From contig NZ_JAROCY010000012.1 in the NCBI RefSeq assembly GCF_029436685.1, positions 62,001-126,000 on the forward strand: a DNA stretch of 64,000 nt, read 5' to 3'. The number at the start of each line of letters is the position of its first letter. The stretch's first letter is position 1. Source of the stretch: Novosphingobium cyanobacteriorum. Lineage in GTDB: Bacteria > Pseudomonadota > Alphaproteobacteria > Sphingomonadales > Sphingomonadaceae. Under the pieces are notes generated by a model. It saw only the letters and a list, made by a program, of their open reading frames with translations. It searched no databases and was not told the DNA's origin. A program made the position numbers and the translations under genes. Below are positions 34,593 through 43,235 of the stretch, piece after piece.

Positions 34593-35858
34593 TCAGGGAA
34601 ACAGCGACAGGTCGATCCCGTCACCCATCGCACGATAGCCTTGGTCGCCGGGGTGGAGATGATCGCCCGAATCGAACTCGGCCCTGAACCCGTCCGGGTG
34701 CGACGGGTCCCGCACCATCGCCTCGAAATCGATCACCGCATCGGGTTCGCCCGAATGCCTGATCCATTGGTTTACCGCCTCGCGCAAGGCAACCTTGGCC
34801 GCGGTGTTGAGCTCACTCGCCGGGTTCGGCGTCAGCGTCGCGATATAGACCTTCACGCCGCGGGCATGTGCGCGGGCGATCACCTGCCGGTATCCGGCGA
34901 TCAGTTCGTCAGCCGAAAGGTCGGGATTCGTGCCGAAGGGGCTTTGGCCCGAAAAGTTGATGTCGTTGATGCCTTCCAAGAGAACGAGATGCGAAATGCC
35001 TTCGATCCGCAGGGCATCGCGATCCAGACGGGCTAGGCCCGCCGCGCCCCAGCCGCTAGACAGCAGCCGGTTTCCGGCGATGCCGGCATTGACCACGGTG
35101 TAGGTGTGGCCTCCCTTGCGCGCAGCGAGCCGGTGCGCCAGCTGCTCGGGCCAGCCGTGCAGCATGCCCGGCGCCGTGCGGTTTCCGTCGGTGATGGAAT
35201 CGCCGAAAGTCACGATCACCTTCGATGCTTCGGGGCGCAGAACGCTCACGCCAGTCAGCAGCGGCCGCCCCTTCATCGGCCTCGGCCTTTCCATCGCCGG
35301 GCTGCGTGCCTGATCACCTTCGGCCAGCAGGAATCCGGCACCGCCGCGGCCTTCGTTCAACATCTGCCCCGCCAACGCGGCGCTCACCAGCAGGTCGGTC
35401 CCCGCCTTCACCCGCACTGGAACCGGATCGCTGAGGACCGGCGCCCCGGCAGGAATGGTGACACCGGCGGAGCCGCCGAAGGTGACCGGCTGAAGCGAAC
35501 CCGGCGCCGCGACGAAAGCGCCGCCGGCCAGCCCCACAGTCACCGCATTGAGCTTGATCGGGGACTTTCCTTCCTCGTTCGACAGCCGCAACCGGATCTG
35601 GTCTCCTTCCGCCTGAACGGTCACCTGATAACGCACCGTCCCACTGATGGGCTGGGGTGTCAGGTCGGCAAGCAATTGCTCAGTCGGAACGCGCCAGTGT
35701 TCCTTGGCGAAGGCGATGAATACGTCCGTAGGCGCTTCATACGTCGCGGGGCTAGACTGGAAGGCCTCGCGCCAGACCGGCTGCGCAATCGCCATGTTTC
35801 CGGCACACAACATCGCCATGCCGCCCATAAGAGCCTGCTTCACGCCAAAAGAATGCAT
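34593..35858 (-). CDS. Secreted SGNH/GDSL hydrolase
   Basis: A 421-residue exported esterase/lipase-fold protein with a signal peptide ending NMAIAQ. A beta-rich N-terminal domain (30-200) of the type seen in carbohydrate-acting SGNH enzymes precedes the hydrolase domain. The latter has block I FGDSITDGN with nucleophile Ser221, a Gly-containing block AGIAGNRLL, an Asn-containing LLEGINDI and the C-terminal Asp399-x-x-His402 (GDHLHPGDQG). The start at 35858 has GGAGAGG upstream. The substrate is unknown; deacetylation of plant polysaccharide is one possibility. The 291 bp to the next gene includes an AT-rich stretch near 35955-35985 that may be its promoter. Confidence 0.85.
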   Translation of the reverse strand: MHSFGVKQALMGGMAMLCAGNMAIAQPVWREAFQSSPATYEAPTDVFIAFAKEHWRVPTEQLLADLTPQPISGTVRYQVTVQAEGDQIRLRLSNEEGKSPIKLNAVTVGLAGGAFVAAPGSLQPVTFGGSAGVTIPAGAPVLSDPVPVRVKAGTDLLVSAALAGQMLNEGRGGAGFLLAEGDQARSPAMERPRPMKGRPLLTGVSVLRPEASKVIVTFGDSITDGNRTAPGMLHGWPEQLAHRLAARKGGHTYTVVNAGIAGNRLLSSGWGAAGLARLDRDALRIEGISHLVLLEGINDINFSGQSPFGTNPDLSADELIAGYRQVIARAHARGVKVYIATLTPNPASELNTAAKVALREAVNQWIRHSGEPDAVIDFEAMVRDPSHPDGFRAEFDSGDHLHPGDQGYRAMGDGIDLSLFP

Positions 35859-36149
35859 CTCACCTCTCCGCCTCGACAGATATGACCGTCCCCTGCCGGA
35901 TCGGCACCCTGCCTTGCCTCGTTCCTGCCAACAAAGCGCAATCAAGGCGGGTATGCAATGTATTAAAACCTATATTCTTGTTTCGCAACCAAGACCGGAA
36001 AATGGCCGCGCGGCGCTGCCAGCTGCTGCTTCTGCTCACCACGCCCTTTCACTTCAGACGTGATCCGAACCCCGCTTCATTCTTCTCCGCCGATCTGCCC
36101 CGGCCAAATCCCGTTTGACCGCTCCGCCAAGCTGCCCCATCCGCAGCGC

Positions 36150-37406
36150 ATGACGCCTGCCGCCGCCACCCGCATCGCCGCGATCGACTTCGTACGCGGG
36201 GTGGCCGTGCTGGGGATTCTGGCGATCAACATCACCGGCTTCTGGGGCCCTACGCTCGCCAGCTTCTCCCCCCGCCTGCCGCATCCTGATCCCGGCGCGG
36301 AGGCGTGGTTCGCCTTCGCCTTCGTGGTGTTCGAGGGCAAGATGCGCGCGCTGTTCACGATGCTGTTCGGGGCGAGCATGGTGCTGTTTGCCGATGCGGC
36401 GGAGCGGCGCGGCGCCAGTGCCGATTGGGCGCAGGCGCGCCGCCTGCTGTGGCTCGCACTGTTCGGATACCTGCATTACCTGCTGCTGTGGTGGGGGGAC
36501 ATCCTGTTCCCCTATGCGCTGTGCGGGCTGATGGCGCTGGCGCTGCGGCGCATGGCTCCAGCCGGTCTGGTGATTGCGGGCCTCGCGCTGTTCGTCGTGC
36601 CCCATGCGCTGGATGCGGCGGGCGATGTCATGGGTATCGCCACAGAGCAAAGCGTGCTGGCGGGCCAAGGCGCGGCGGCGGAGGTGGCCGAGCAGGCCGC
36701 GATGATGCAGCGCATCGCCGCCTCGATGGCGGATGACACCCGCATCATCAACGCCGGGTTTCTCGCGGCGCTGCGGCTGCGCCTGTCCACCGCACCGTTC
36801 CTGCCGTTTGAAACCTTCCTCCACACCCTCACCGAAACGCTGCCGCTGATGCTGCTGGGCATGGCCATGCTGCGCACCGGCTTCTTCACTGGCGGCGGGT
36901 GGAGCCATGCTGCGCTGCGCCGCACCGCCGCGATCGGCATCGGCGCGGGCGGCCTGATGGCGCTGGGCCTGATCGGCTGGGCAGGAAGCCACGGCTTTCC
37001 CCCCCACGCCATGCTGGTGCTGGGCGGTGCGCTCTCCGCGCCGGAACACCTGCTGATGGCCATGGGCTATGCCGCCTTGCTGGTGCTGCTCTGGCCGCGC
37101 CTGCGCGATGGCGCAGCGGGGCAGGCGCTGGCCGCCGCCGGGCGGTGCGCCTTCACCAACTATCTCGGCACCACGGTGTTGATGGCCGCGATCTTTTCCG
37201 GTTGGGGCCTTGGCCTGGGGCCGGAAATGCCGCGCGCCCTGCTGCCGCTGTTCGTGCTGCTGGGCTGGGTGGCGATGCTGGCCTGGCCGCGCTGGTGGCT
37301 GGCGCGGCACCCATCCGGGCCGCTGGAGACGCTGTGGCGCCAGTTAACTTGGGGGCTTACGTGGCTGGGCTTTCGCTCGCCTCGGCCACCGGCTTCTTCG
37401 GTGTAA
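36150..37406 (+). CDS. DUF418-family polytopic membrane protein
   Basis: A 418-residue inner-membrane protein with about ten hydrophobic helices. The N-terminus RIAAIDFVRGVAVLGILAIN is the hallmark of the DUF418/YeiB group, and the C-terminal GRCAFTNYLGTTVLM is the DUF418 domain proper. The function is unknown. I chose the ATG at 36150 because the conserved N-terminus follows at once, although no clear ribosome-binding site precedes it. Its 3' end overlaps the convergent protease gene by 50 bases. Confidence 0.85.
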   Translation: MTPAAATRIAAIDFVRGVAVLGILAINITGFWGPTLASFSPRLPHPDPGAEAWFAFAFVVFEGKMRALFTMLFGASMVLFADAAERRGASADWAQARRLLWLALFGYLHYLLLWWGDILFPYALCGLMALALRRMAPAGLVIAGLALFVVPHALDAAGDVMGIATEQSVLAGQGAAAEVAEQAAMMQRIAASMADDTRIINAGFLAALRLRLSTAPFLPFETFLHTLTETLPLMLLGMAMLRTGFFTGGGWSHAALRRTAAIGIGAGGLMALGLIGWAGSHGFPPHAMLVLGGALSAPEHLLMAMGYAALLVLLWPRLRDGAAGQALAAAGRCAFTNYLGTTVLMAAIFSGWGLGLGPEMPRALLPLFVLLGWVAMLAWPRWWLARHPSGPLETLWRQLTWGLTWLGFRSPRPPASSV

Positions 37407-38046
37407 GCACCAGCACGCCGTCCTCCACGCGCCAGCCTTTCAGCCGCGTCAGGAAGTTCATGCCCAGCACGTTCAGCCCGCCGGTCGAAGGCGCGATCAC
37501 CACGTCCATGTCGCTGGCCTCGATCGATCCGAAGCGCAGCTTTTCCGCGCGGCCCATGCGCGCCTGCACCTGCCCGTTGGCGGTGCGCATCACCACCGGC
37601 AGCGCCAGCGGATCGGCGCCGATCCCGGCCTCATCCGCAACGTCCTCGGAAAGCGTGGTCAGCGTCGCCCCGGTATCGACCATGAAGCGCTGCTTCGTGC
37701 CGTTCAGCCGCGCCTCGATCCAGTAATGCCCGTCGGCAGAAAGCGGCACGCGCGTTTCCGTACCCGAAACGGTCTGCGCCGGCAGGGCGATGCTTGATCC
37801 CAGCGAATCGAACGTGGGGTCCAGCCGCACGAAGCGCAGCGCGGCAAGGCAGAACACCACGATCAGCACCACGTTGCCCATAAAGCGCAGCGTGTTGCCG
37901 GTCATCGGCAGGCGCCGCGCAACCACCCCGCCGATCATCGTCAGCACGATCGCCGCCAGCGCCGCCACGATCAGCGGCGGCAGATGCGCCAGATAAGGGC
38001 TGGCGGCCTCGAGCGGCTGGTAGAACCTGTCCATCCGCGCCTGCAT
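37357..38046 (-). CDS. Membrane-anchored retropepsin-like aspartic protease
   Basis: A 229-residue clan AA protein with two N-terminal membrane helices (about 20-42 and 55-72) and a single retropepsin-like domain carrying the catalytic DTGATLTTLSED (Asp124). It later has the hydrophobic NVLGMNFLTRL strand of the TIGR02281-type family. Such proteins are presumed to dimerise in the periplasm; substrates are unknown. The start at 38046 lies just after a GC palindrome; a further ATG at 38034 is possible. Confidence 0.83.
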   Translation of the reverse strand: MQARMDRFYQPLEAASPYLAHLPPLIVAALAAIVLTMIGGVVARRLPMTGNTLRFMGNVVLIVVFCLAALRFVRLDPTFDSLGSSIALPAQTVSGTETRVPLSADGHYWIEARLNGTKQRFMVDTGATLTTLSEDVADEAGIGADPLALPVVMRTANGQVQARMGRAEKLRFGSIEASDMDVVIAPSTGGLNVLGMNFLTRLKGWRVEDGVLVLTPKKPVAEASESPAT

Positions 38047-38051
38047 AGCCG

Positions 38052-38114
38052 CCCCAACCTTGCCCCCACCTGAAAGAAGCCCCACCCCTTCAGGGGAGGG
38101 GTTGGGGTGGGGGC
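38052..38114. repeat. GGGGTTGGGG-type palindromic repeat upstream of the protease gene
   Basis: CCCCAACC (38052-38059) can pair with GGTTGGGG (38100-38107), and an internal CCCCTTCAGGGG hairpin lies at about 38085-38096. It is related to the repeat at 4211-4242 through a shared AGGGGTTGG core. It is intergenic and sits at the 5' side of the protease start. Confidence 0.45.
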
Positions 38115-38243
38115 GAGCCGACATACGCAACCCACCGCCTCTGTTAACCCTCTCCCTTAATCCCTGAAACCCCCGCCGTCCCGCGCCGGGACGCGCAATT
38201 TGCGCCCCTCGCATCCGCATGCGTTTACGCTATCTATCCACAC

Positions 38244-38933
38244 ATGGACTCGCCGCTCGACCTCATCCGCAACCGCTGGCTCCGTGCCGGGGCCGGCACG
38301 GTGGCGATGGCGCTCGCCTCGCTGCTGGCGTTCAATGTCGGCCACGATGCCGCGCAGATGCTGTTCGGCAAGAGCCAGGCCGAGGCTGCCCCGGCGGTGC
38401 ACCAGGCCGCGCCCAAGCCGCTGGCAAAGGCGCCTGCCCCGGCCCCGGTCGACAGCCCCTTCGTGGTCAAGTCGATCCTCAAGATCGAAGAACCCATCAA
38501 GTTCGGCCAGTTCTTCTGGGACGAGAGCAAGAGCGAACCCGGTCCTCTAGTGGTGACGGTGGACCTCGAGGCGCGCACGCTTTCGGTGTTTCGCAACGGG
38601 CACGAGATCGGCGCGACCGCGATCCTCAAGGGCTATGGCGACAAGCCCACCCCGACCGGCGTGTTCCCGATCAGCGAGAAGGACGCCGACCACGTTTCCA
38701 ACATCTATGACGCGCCGATGCCCTATATGCTGCGCCTGACCAACGATGGCGTTTCGATCCACGGCAGCAAGGTGGAAAAGGGGTACGCCACCAACGGCTG
38801 CATCGGCGTGCCCGACGAGTTCGCCCGCCGCCTCTTCGCGCAGGCCAAGCTGGGCGACAGGGTGATCATCACCGACGGCAAGCGCATTGGCGTGGGTGAC
38901 CCGATCATGGCCGGAACGGACCACGCGCTCTAG
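38244..38933 (+). CDS. L,D-transpeptidase (YkuD) family protein
   Basis: A 229-residue envelope protein with an N-terminal membrane or signal segment (about 15-32), a Pro/Ala linker and a YkuD domain. The active-site motif is His173 (SIHGSKVEKG) and Cys186 (ATNGCIGVP). The usual S-H-G-C reads T-N-G-C, so the catalytic Cys is kept but the neighbouring His is Asn. The family makes 3-3 peptidoglycan crosslinks or attaches lipoproteins. The gene stands alone, 68 bp from the end of fliA. Confidence 0.87.
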   Translation: MDSPLDLIRNRWLRAGAGTVAMALASLLAFNVGHDAAQMLFGKSQAEAAPAVHQAAPKPLAKAPAPAPVDSPFVVKSILKIEEPIKFGQFFWDESKSEPGPLVVTVDLEARTLSVFRNGHEIGATAILKGYGDKPTPTGVFPISEKDADHVSNIYDAPMPYMLRLTNDGVSIHGSKVEKGYATNGCIGVPDEFARRLFAQAKLGDRVIITDGKRIGVGDPIMAGTDHAL

Positions 38934-38959
38934 GCCGTTTCAGGGGGGCTCAATCGACT

Positions 38960-38997
38960 TCAACCCCCTCTCAGTCCGTTTCAACCCCTTCTCAGTC
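38960..38997. repeat. Tandem 17-base direct repeat between L,D-transpeptidase gene and fliA
   Basis: TCAACCCCCTCTCAGTC (38960-38976) is repeated as TCAACCCCTTCTCAGTC (38981-38997) with a 21-base period and one difference. It lies in a short convergent gap. No function is evident. Confidence 0.5.
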
Positions 38998-39001
38998 GTT
39001 C

Positions 39002-39733
39002 TCAAAGTACGTCGAAATCGTCACCCAATGCGGCGCGCAATTTGTCCAGCGCCTGCGCCTTCAACTGGTGCACGCGCGGTACGCTGACGTCGAGAACCTG
39101 AGCGATTTCAGCGAGATTCAGCTCTTCCACGAAGTACAGCTGGATCACCATCTGCAGCCGTTCGGGCAATCCGGCGATGGCAGAGGCCACTTGCGCGCGG
39201 GATTCGTTGTCAGCCAGCAGCGCGAAGGAATCCGGCCGGTCATCGGCAAAGGCCATGTCGCTGTCGGAGTAGGTTTCGTCGATGGTTTCGAAGCGCAGCG
39301 GTTCGCTCGCCGCCCGCATGTCGGCCAGGTCGTTGCCGGAAATCCCCATGGATTCAGCCAGTTCCGCCTCGGTCGGATCGCGCCCCAGGGTGGTCGCCAG
39401 CGCCTGCGTATGTTCCCGGATGGACTTGCGCCGATCTGACGCGGCGCGCGACATCGGCGTGGTCCGGCGGACAAGGTCCACCATCGCCCCCCGCACCCGC
39501 AACTTGGCATAGGCGGCAAAGCCATCCTCGGTCGGCCCGGAATGCTTGCGGGAACATTCGGTCAGGGCGACGAGGCCGGCCTGCACAAGGTCTTCCAGCT
39601 CTATTCCGGCGCGGCCGGAGCCGTGGACGTGCCACGCCAGGCGACGGACCATGGGAAGGAAGCGGCGGATCCGGTCTGCCGCATCGTCGCGATAGGCGCG
39701 GGCGGCGGCGAAAGTGCGATGGTCGTGCTTCAT
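39002..39733 (-). CDS. fliA: Flagellar sigma factor FliA (sigma-28)
   Basis: Directs RNA polymerase to late flagellar promoters and is held inactive by FlgM. The 243-residue protein has sigma regions 2 (IELEDLVQAGLVALTECSRK), 3 and 4 (LNLAEIAQVLDVSVPRVHQL). It is the last gene of the lytic transglycosylase-flhA-fliA operon and overlaps flhA by four bases (ATGA). Its antagonist flgM lies 3.5 kb away on the same strand. Confidence 0.95.
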   Translation of the reverse strand: MKHDHRTFAAARAYRDDAADRIRRFLPMVRRLAWHVHGSGRAGIELEDLVQAGLVALTECSRKHSGPTEDGFAAYAKLRVRGAMVDLVRRTTPMSRAASDRRKSIREHTQALATTLGRDPTEAELAESMGISGNDLADMRAASEPLRFETIDETYSDSDMAFADDRPDSFALLADNESRAQVASAIAGLPERLQMVIQLYFVEELNLAEIAQVLDVSVPRVHQLKAQALDKLRAALGDDFDVL

Positions 39734-41838
39734 GCGGCAAGGACCTCTGGCTGGTGGCCAAGCGCGGGGGCCGGTTGAGGCTCCCCGCCGATCACGGAAA
39801 TGACCTCGATCGGCTGCGTCGGCGGCAGCTCGCTGATCGAGATGACGGTGCAGGTGGGCGCACGCATCCGCAGCAGGGCGGAGAGCGCACGACGGGCGCG
39901 CGGCTGGACGACGAGCACCGGCGGAACCGCGCCGGGGCCGCGTTCAGCCACGATATCGGCCACGCGCTCACCAATGGCGCGGGCAAGGTCTGGTTCGATC
40001 ACCGGCTGGCCGGTGGTGGGATCGTGCATCCCGCCCACGATCATGTTTTCAAGCCCGCCTTCGAGGGTGAGAACGGGCAGGCGTTCATGCGGTGCACAGA
40101 CGCGGCCTACGATCTGCGGACCGAGTTCGGCACGCACGAGATCGATCAGGCGATCGTGGTCGGTGGATTGCAGCACCCCCTGCCCCAGTGCGCGCAGGAT
40201 CGGCACCGGATGGGCAATGGAGACGCCATCTTCCAGCAGGGCGTGGAACAGGCGGGTGATCATGCCGAGCGACAGCGGGTTGGGATGGATGGTTTCCACC
40301 AGGCCTGAGGCGCGTTCGCGCACGCTGTCGAGAATGGCGCGGACCTCGTCCGGGCCGAGCAGCATCTGCGGCCGTTCCCCCAACAACTGGTTGAGATGGG
40401 TGGCCACAACAGTGCCGGCATCCACGGTGAGAAAACCTTCGGCAATCGCCTGGTCACGCTTGGTCGGATCGATCCACAGCGCGGGGCAGCCGAAGCTGGG
40501 ATCGCGGGTGGGTTCACCGATCAGATCATGATTTTCGCGCGCTTCACCCGCATCGATGGCGAGGATGCGTTCGGGGCGGAGCACCGCCGAGCCGACGTTC
40601 ACGCCGCCGAGCAGGATGCGGTATTCACCCGGTGCAAGTTCCAGCGAATCCCGCACGCGGAACTGCGGCACCACGAAACCGAAGGCCTGGCTGAGCTGCT
40701 TGCGTACCCCGGTGAGGCGGGCAACCAGCGGCGCGCCGCGCTTTTCATCGACAAGGTGGACGAGGCCATAGCCGAGTTCGATGGTGACGAGGGTGTGATC
40801 GGAAACTTCCTCGAGCGTGATCCGGCCCGGATCGACGGCAGGCGGTTCCTCTTCCACCACGACCACCTTCTTCAGGCGTTCCGCGCGCTGCTTCAGGCTC
40901 CACCACAGCCAGCCGGCGAGACCGGCGGCGGGCAGGAAGATGGTCTGCGGCATCGCCGGGATCATGCCGATGGCGCCAAGGATTACGGCCACGGGCAGCC
41001 ACGTGCGCGGATCGGCGAACTGGCCGCCGATCTGGCCGGCAAGATCGCGGCTGTCGGACACGCGGGTGACGATGACGGCGGCGGCGATCGAGAGCAGCAG
41101 CGAGGGCACCTGCGCCACGAGCGCATCGCCCACGGCCAGCGTGATGTATTTCTGCGCGGCATCGCCGGCCGAGAGGCCGTGGCTGATCATGCCGAGCGCG
41201 AAGCCGGCGATGATGTTGACGCCCAGGATCAGCAGCGCGGCGACGGCATCGCCCTTCACGAACTTGCTGGAGCCGTCCATCGAGCCGTAGAAATCGGCCT
41301 CGGTCGCGACTTCGCGGCGGCGGGCCTTGGCTTCTTCAGCGGTGAGCAGCCCGGCGGCGAGATCGGCATCGATGGCCATCTGCTTGCCCGGCAAGGCATC
41401 GAGGGTGAAGCGGGCGGACACTTCGGACACGCGGCCCGCGCCCTTGGTGACCACGACGAGGTTGATGATCATCAGGATCATGAAGACGAACAGGCCGACG
41501 GCGAAATTGCCGCCGATCAGGAATTCGCCGAAGGATTCGATCACGTGGCCCGCCGCCGCGCCGCCGGTGTGGCCATTGACCAGCACCACGCGCGTGGAAG
41601 CGACGTTGAGCGAGAGCCGCAGCAGCGTGGCGAACAGAAGCACGCTGGGGAACGAGGAGAAATCGAGCGGTTTTTCCGCATTCATCGCCGCCATCAGGAT
41701 GGCGACCGAAAGCGCGATGTTGAGCACGAAGAACACATCGAGCAGAACCGACGGGATCGGCACGACCATCAGGACGATGAGCGTGAGGATACCCGCAGGC
41801 AACGCCAGCGTGCTGACCGAACCGAAGCGTTTCAGCAT
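39730..41838 (-). CDS. flhA: Flagellar export apparatus protein FlhA
   Basis: The major export-gate membrane protein of the flagellar type III secretion system; its cytoplasmic domain docks chaperone-substrate complexes. The 702-residue protein has about eight N-terminal membrane helices and the FHIPEP-family signature region (SARFTLDALPGKQMAIDADL). A large soluble C-terminal domain follows. flhB and fliPQR are not in the window. It begins six bases before the end of the upstream lytic transglycosylase gene's intercistronic gap and overlaps fliA. Confidence 0.97.
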   Translation of the reverse strand: MLKRFGSVSTLALPAGILTLIVLMVVPIPSVLLDVFFVLNIALSVAILMAAMNAEKPLDFSSFPSVLLFATLLRLSLNVASTRVVLVNGHTGGAAAGHVIESFGEFLIGGNFAVGLFVFMILMIINLVVVTKGAGRVSEVSARFTLDALPGKQMAIDADLAAGLLTAEEAKARRREVATEADFYGSMDGSSKFVKGDAVAALLILGVNIIAGFALGMISHGLSAGDAAQKYITLAVGDALVAQVPSLLLSIAAAVIVTRVSDSRDLAGQIGGQFADPRTWLPVAVILGAIGMIPAMPQTIFLPAAGLAGWLWWSLKQRAERLKKVVVVEEEPPAVDPGRITLEEVSDHTLVTIELGYGLVHLVDEKRGAPLVARLTGVRKQLSQAFGFVVPQFRVRDSLELAPGEYRILLGGVNVGSAVLRPERILAIDAGEARENHDLIGEPTRDPSFGCPALWIDPTKRDQAIAEGFLTVDAGTVVATHLNQLLGERPQMLLGPDEVRAILDSVRERASGLVETIHPNPLSLGMITRLFHALLEDGVSIAHPVPILRALGQGVLQSTDHDRLIDLVRAELGPQIVGRVCAPHERLPVLTLEGGLENMIVGGMHDPTTGQPVIEPDLARAIGERVADIVAERGPGAVPPVLVVQPRARRALSALLRMRAPTCTVISISELPPTQPIEVISVIGGEPQPAPALGHQPEVLAA

Positions 41839-41844
41839 GGCCGG

Positions 41845-42768
41845 TTACATCCCCAGCGCGCGGAGCGCGGAATAGGCGGCCCGGACATGGCCCGGCGCGG
41901 AGGAGGAAGATGAGCCTGCGCCGCCATCGACGAGGCCGAAGGCATCGCGCAGGGTATCGGCCATCGAAGCGCCACCGGAGCCCTGGGCCGCGGCCTGGAA
42001 TTCCTGCGCCACCGGCCCGCCGGTGAACTGCGGGCGATCTTCTGTGGCAGATGCGGCATAGCCCGAGGGGACGAAGGCGCCATAACCGGCCATTTCGAGC
42101 CCATCGATGCCGCCGCCGAACGCGGTGGCAGAGCCACCATTCATCGCGGCTTCGACCTTGCCCCGCAGCAGATCCATGACCTGCCCCACGGAACGCGGCC
42201 CGCCAGCGCCGAAGAAGATTGAGCGGTTGGCGGCGGCCGCCTTTGGCAGGAGTGCCGCGGCGCTTTGCGAGGGATCGGACGAGAGTGCGGTGAGGAAGCG
42301 CCCTGCCCCTTCCGATCCGAGGAAGTGGGCAAGGTAAAGCTCGGCATTGTCGGGCTGGCGACCGAGCACGCCGGCGAGATAATCGCGATTGTCGTTGGCG
42401 AGCTCGCCCGCCATCAGCGCCGAGACCTGCGGGTTGTTGCGAAGAGCGAGGATCTGCGAGCGCATGGCCGGATCACGCACCGCGCCGCCATCGATCACCT
42501 GGCTGGCCCAATCGAGGCCATAGGATGCGCCGTGCTTGTCCAGCGTGCGCAGCCAGGTGGAACCGGTGAACTGATAGAGCCCCCGCGCGCTGGACGTGGG
42601 CGCGCGCGCCGAAGGATCGAGCCCGGATTCCAGCCGGGCCTGCGCCAGCAGATAGCCGAAATCGACCCCGGTGGCCTGCGCCGCATTGGCAATGGCGGCA
42701 TGCACTTCGCCCCCGGACGTTGCCGCCGCGGGTATGGCCTGCCCGGGAAATGCCTGGACTGAAGACAC
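41845..42768 (-). CDS. Flagellar lytic transglycosylase (SLT domain)
   Basis: A 307-residue protein with an N-terminal SLT-type domain: catalytic Glu in QARLESGLDPSARA, then SSARGLYQFTGSTWL and LYLAHFLGSEGAGRFL. It starts with GTG at 42768, with AAGGGG six bases upstream. Because FlgJ in this cluster (51019-51363) has only the rod-binding domain, this enzyme probably supplies the peptidoglycan-opening activity for rod assembly. No signal peptide is visible, so export through the flagellar apparatus is plausible. It heads the operon with flhA and fliA under a sigma-54 promoter. Confidence 0.85.
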   Translation of the reverse strand: MSSVQAFPGQAIPAAATSGGEVHAAIANAAQATGVDFGYLLAQARLESGLDPSARAPTSSARGLYQFTGSTWLRTLDKHGASYGLDWASQVIDGGAVRDPAMRSQILALRNNPQVSALMAGELANDNRDYLAGVLGRQPDNAELYLAHFLGSEGAGRFLTALSSDPSQSAAALLPKAAAANRSIFFGAGGPRSVGQVMDLLRGKVEAAMNGGSATAFGGGIDGLEMAGYGAFVPSGYAASATEDRPQFTGGPVAQEFQAAAQGSGGASMADTLRDAFGLVDGGAGSSSSSAPGHVRAAYSALRALGM

Positions 42769-42770
42769 GA

Positions 42771-42817
42771 AAAACCCCTTCTTGCGCGCCCTGCAGCAGG
42801 CGCGGCAAAAAGGGGTT
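42771..42817 (-). terminator. Intrinsic terminator of flgM-flgN overlapping the next RBS
   Basis: On the minus strand AACCCCTTTTTGC(C)GCGCC pairs with GGCGCGCAAGAAGGGGTT over 18 bp with one G-T pair and one bulged C. The loop is TGCTGCAG, and TTTTT follows. The 3' arm contains AAGGGG, the ribosome-binding site of the lytic transglycosylase gene, and the T-tract ends one base before its GTG start. Confidence 0.72.
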
Positions 42818-42819
42818 CA

Positions 42820-42834
42820 GCAAAGGGCGTGCCA
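42820..42834 (-). promoter_or_regulatory. Sigma-54 promoter of the lytic transglycosylase-flhA-fliA operon
   Basis: TGGCAC-GCCCT-TTGC is an exact match to the -24/-12 consensus. The predicted transcription start is near 42808, about 40 bases before the GTG start. Confidence 0.9.
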
Positions 42835-42857
42835 ATTGGCGGCCCTGCTGCCGAAAA

Positions 42858-43235
42858 TCAGCGGACGAGGCCGATCCGGGCGGGCGCGGCATTGGCGCGA
42901 TAGAGCGCGGGCTGGCCGGTCATGGCATCAAGCCGGGCCGCGACATTGGCGGCGATAAGGTTGCGAACGCGGCGGTTTGCCTCATTCAGCCGGCGCGCGG
43001 CATCCAGCAGGCCACGGCATTCTTCATCCACCAGGGCGTGGTCGGTGGTATCAAGCCGGCCGCACAGCGAATCCTTGCTGACGGCGCAGGCCATGATCGC
43101 GTCAATCTCGAGACCGGCAAGCGCATGCCGTTCATCTTCCAGCACGGCAAGCATCTGCCGCAGCGTATCACGCAGCTGCAGGGACTGCGTGATCGGAGCG
43201 GCATTGGTATCAACCGACGCGAGCGCATGAGCCAT
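42858..43235 (-). CDS. flgN: FlgN-type flagellar export chaperone
   Basis: A 125-residue all-helical protein in the FlgN position directly after flgM, overlapping it by one base (TAATG). The central LEDERHALAGLEIDAI stretch, a later GLLDAARRLNEANRRVRNL helix and the C-terminal ALYRANA resemble FlgN, the chaperone that escorts the hook-filament junction proteins FlgK and FlgL. Sequence similarity in this family is weak; the call depends partly on location. Confidence 0.75.
   Translation of the reverse strand: MAHALASVDTNAAPITQSLQLRDTLRQMLAVLEDERHALAGLEIDAIMACAVSKDSLCGRLDTTDHALVDEECRGLLDAARRLNEANRRVRNLIAANVAARLDAMTGQPALYRANAAPARIGLVR

Noticed and set aside
40396..41913. 505-residue plus-strand ORF opposite flhA
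   Set aside because: Shadow frame rich in Gly, His, Asp and Arg; flhA in the other strand is complete and has its family signature.
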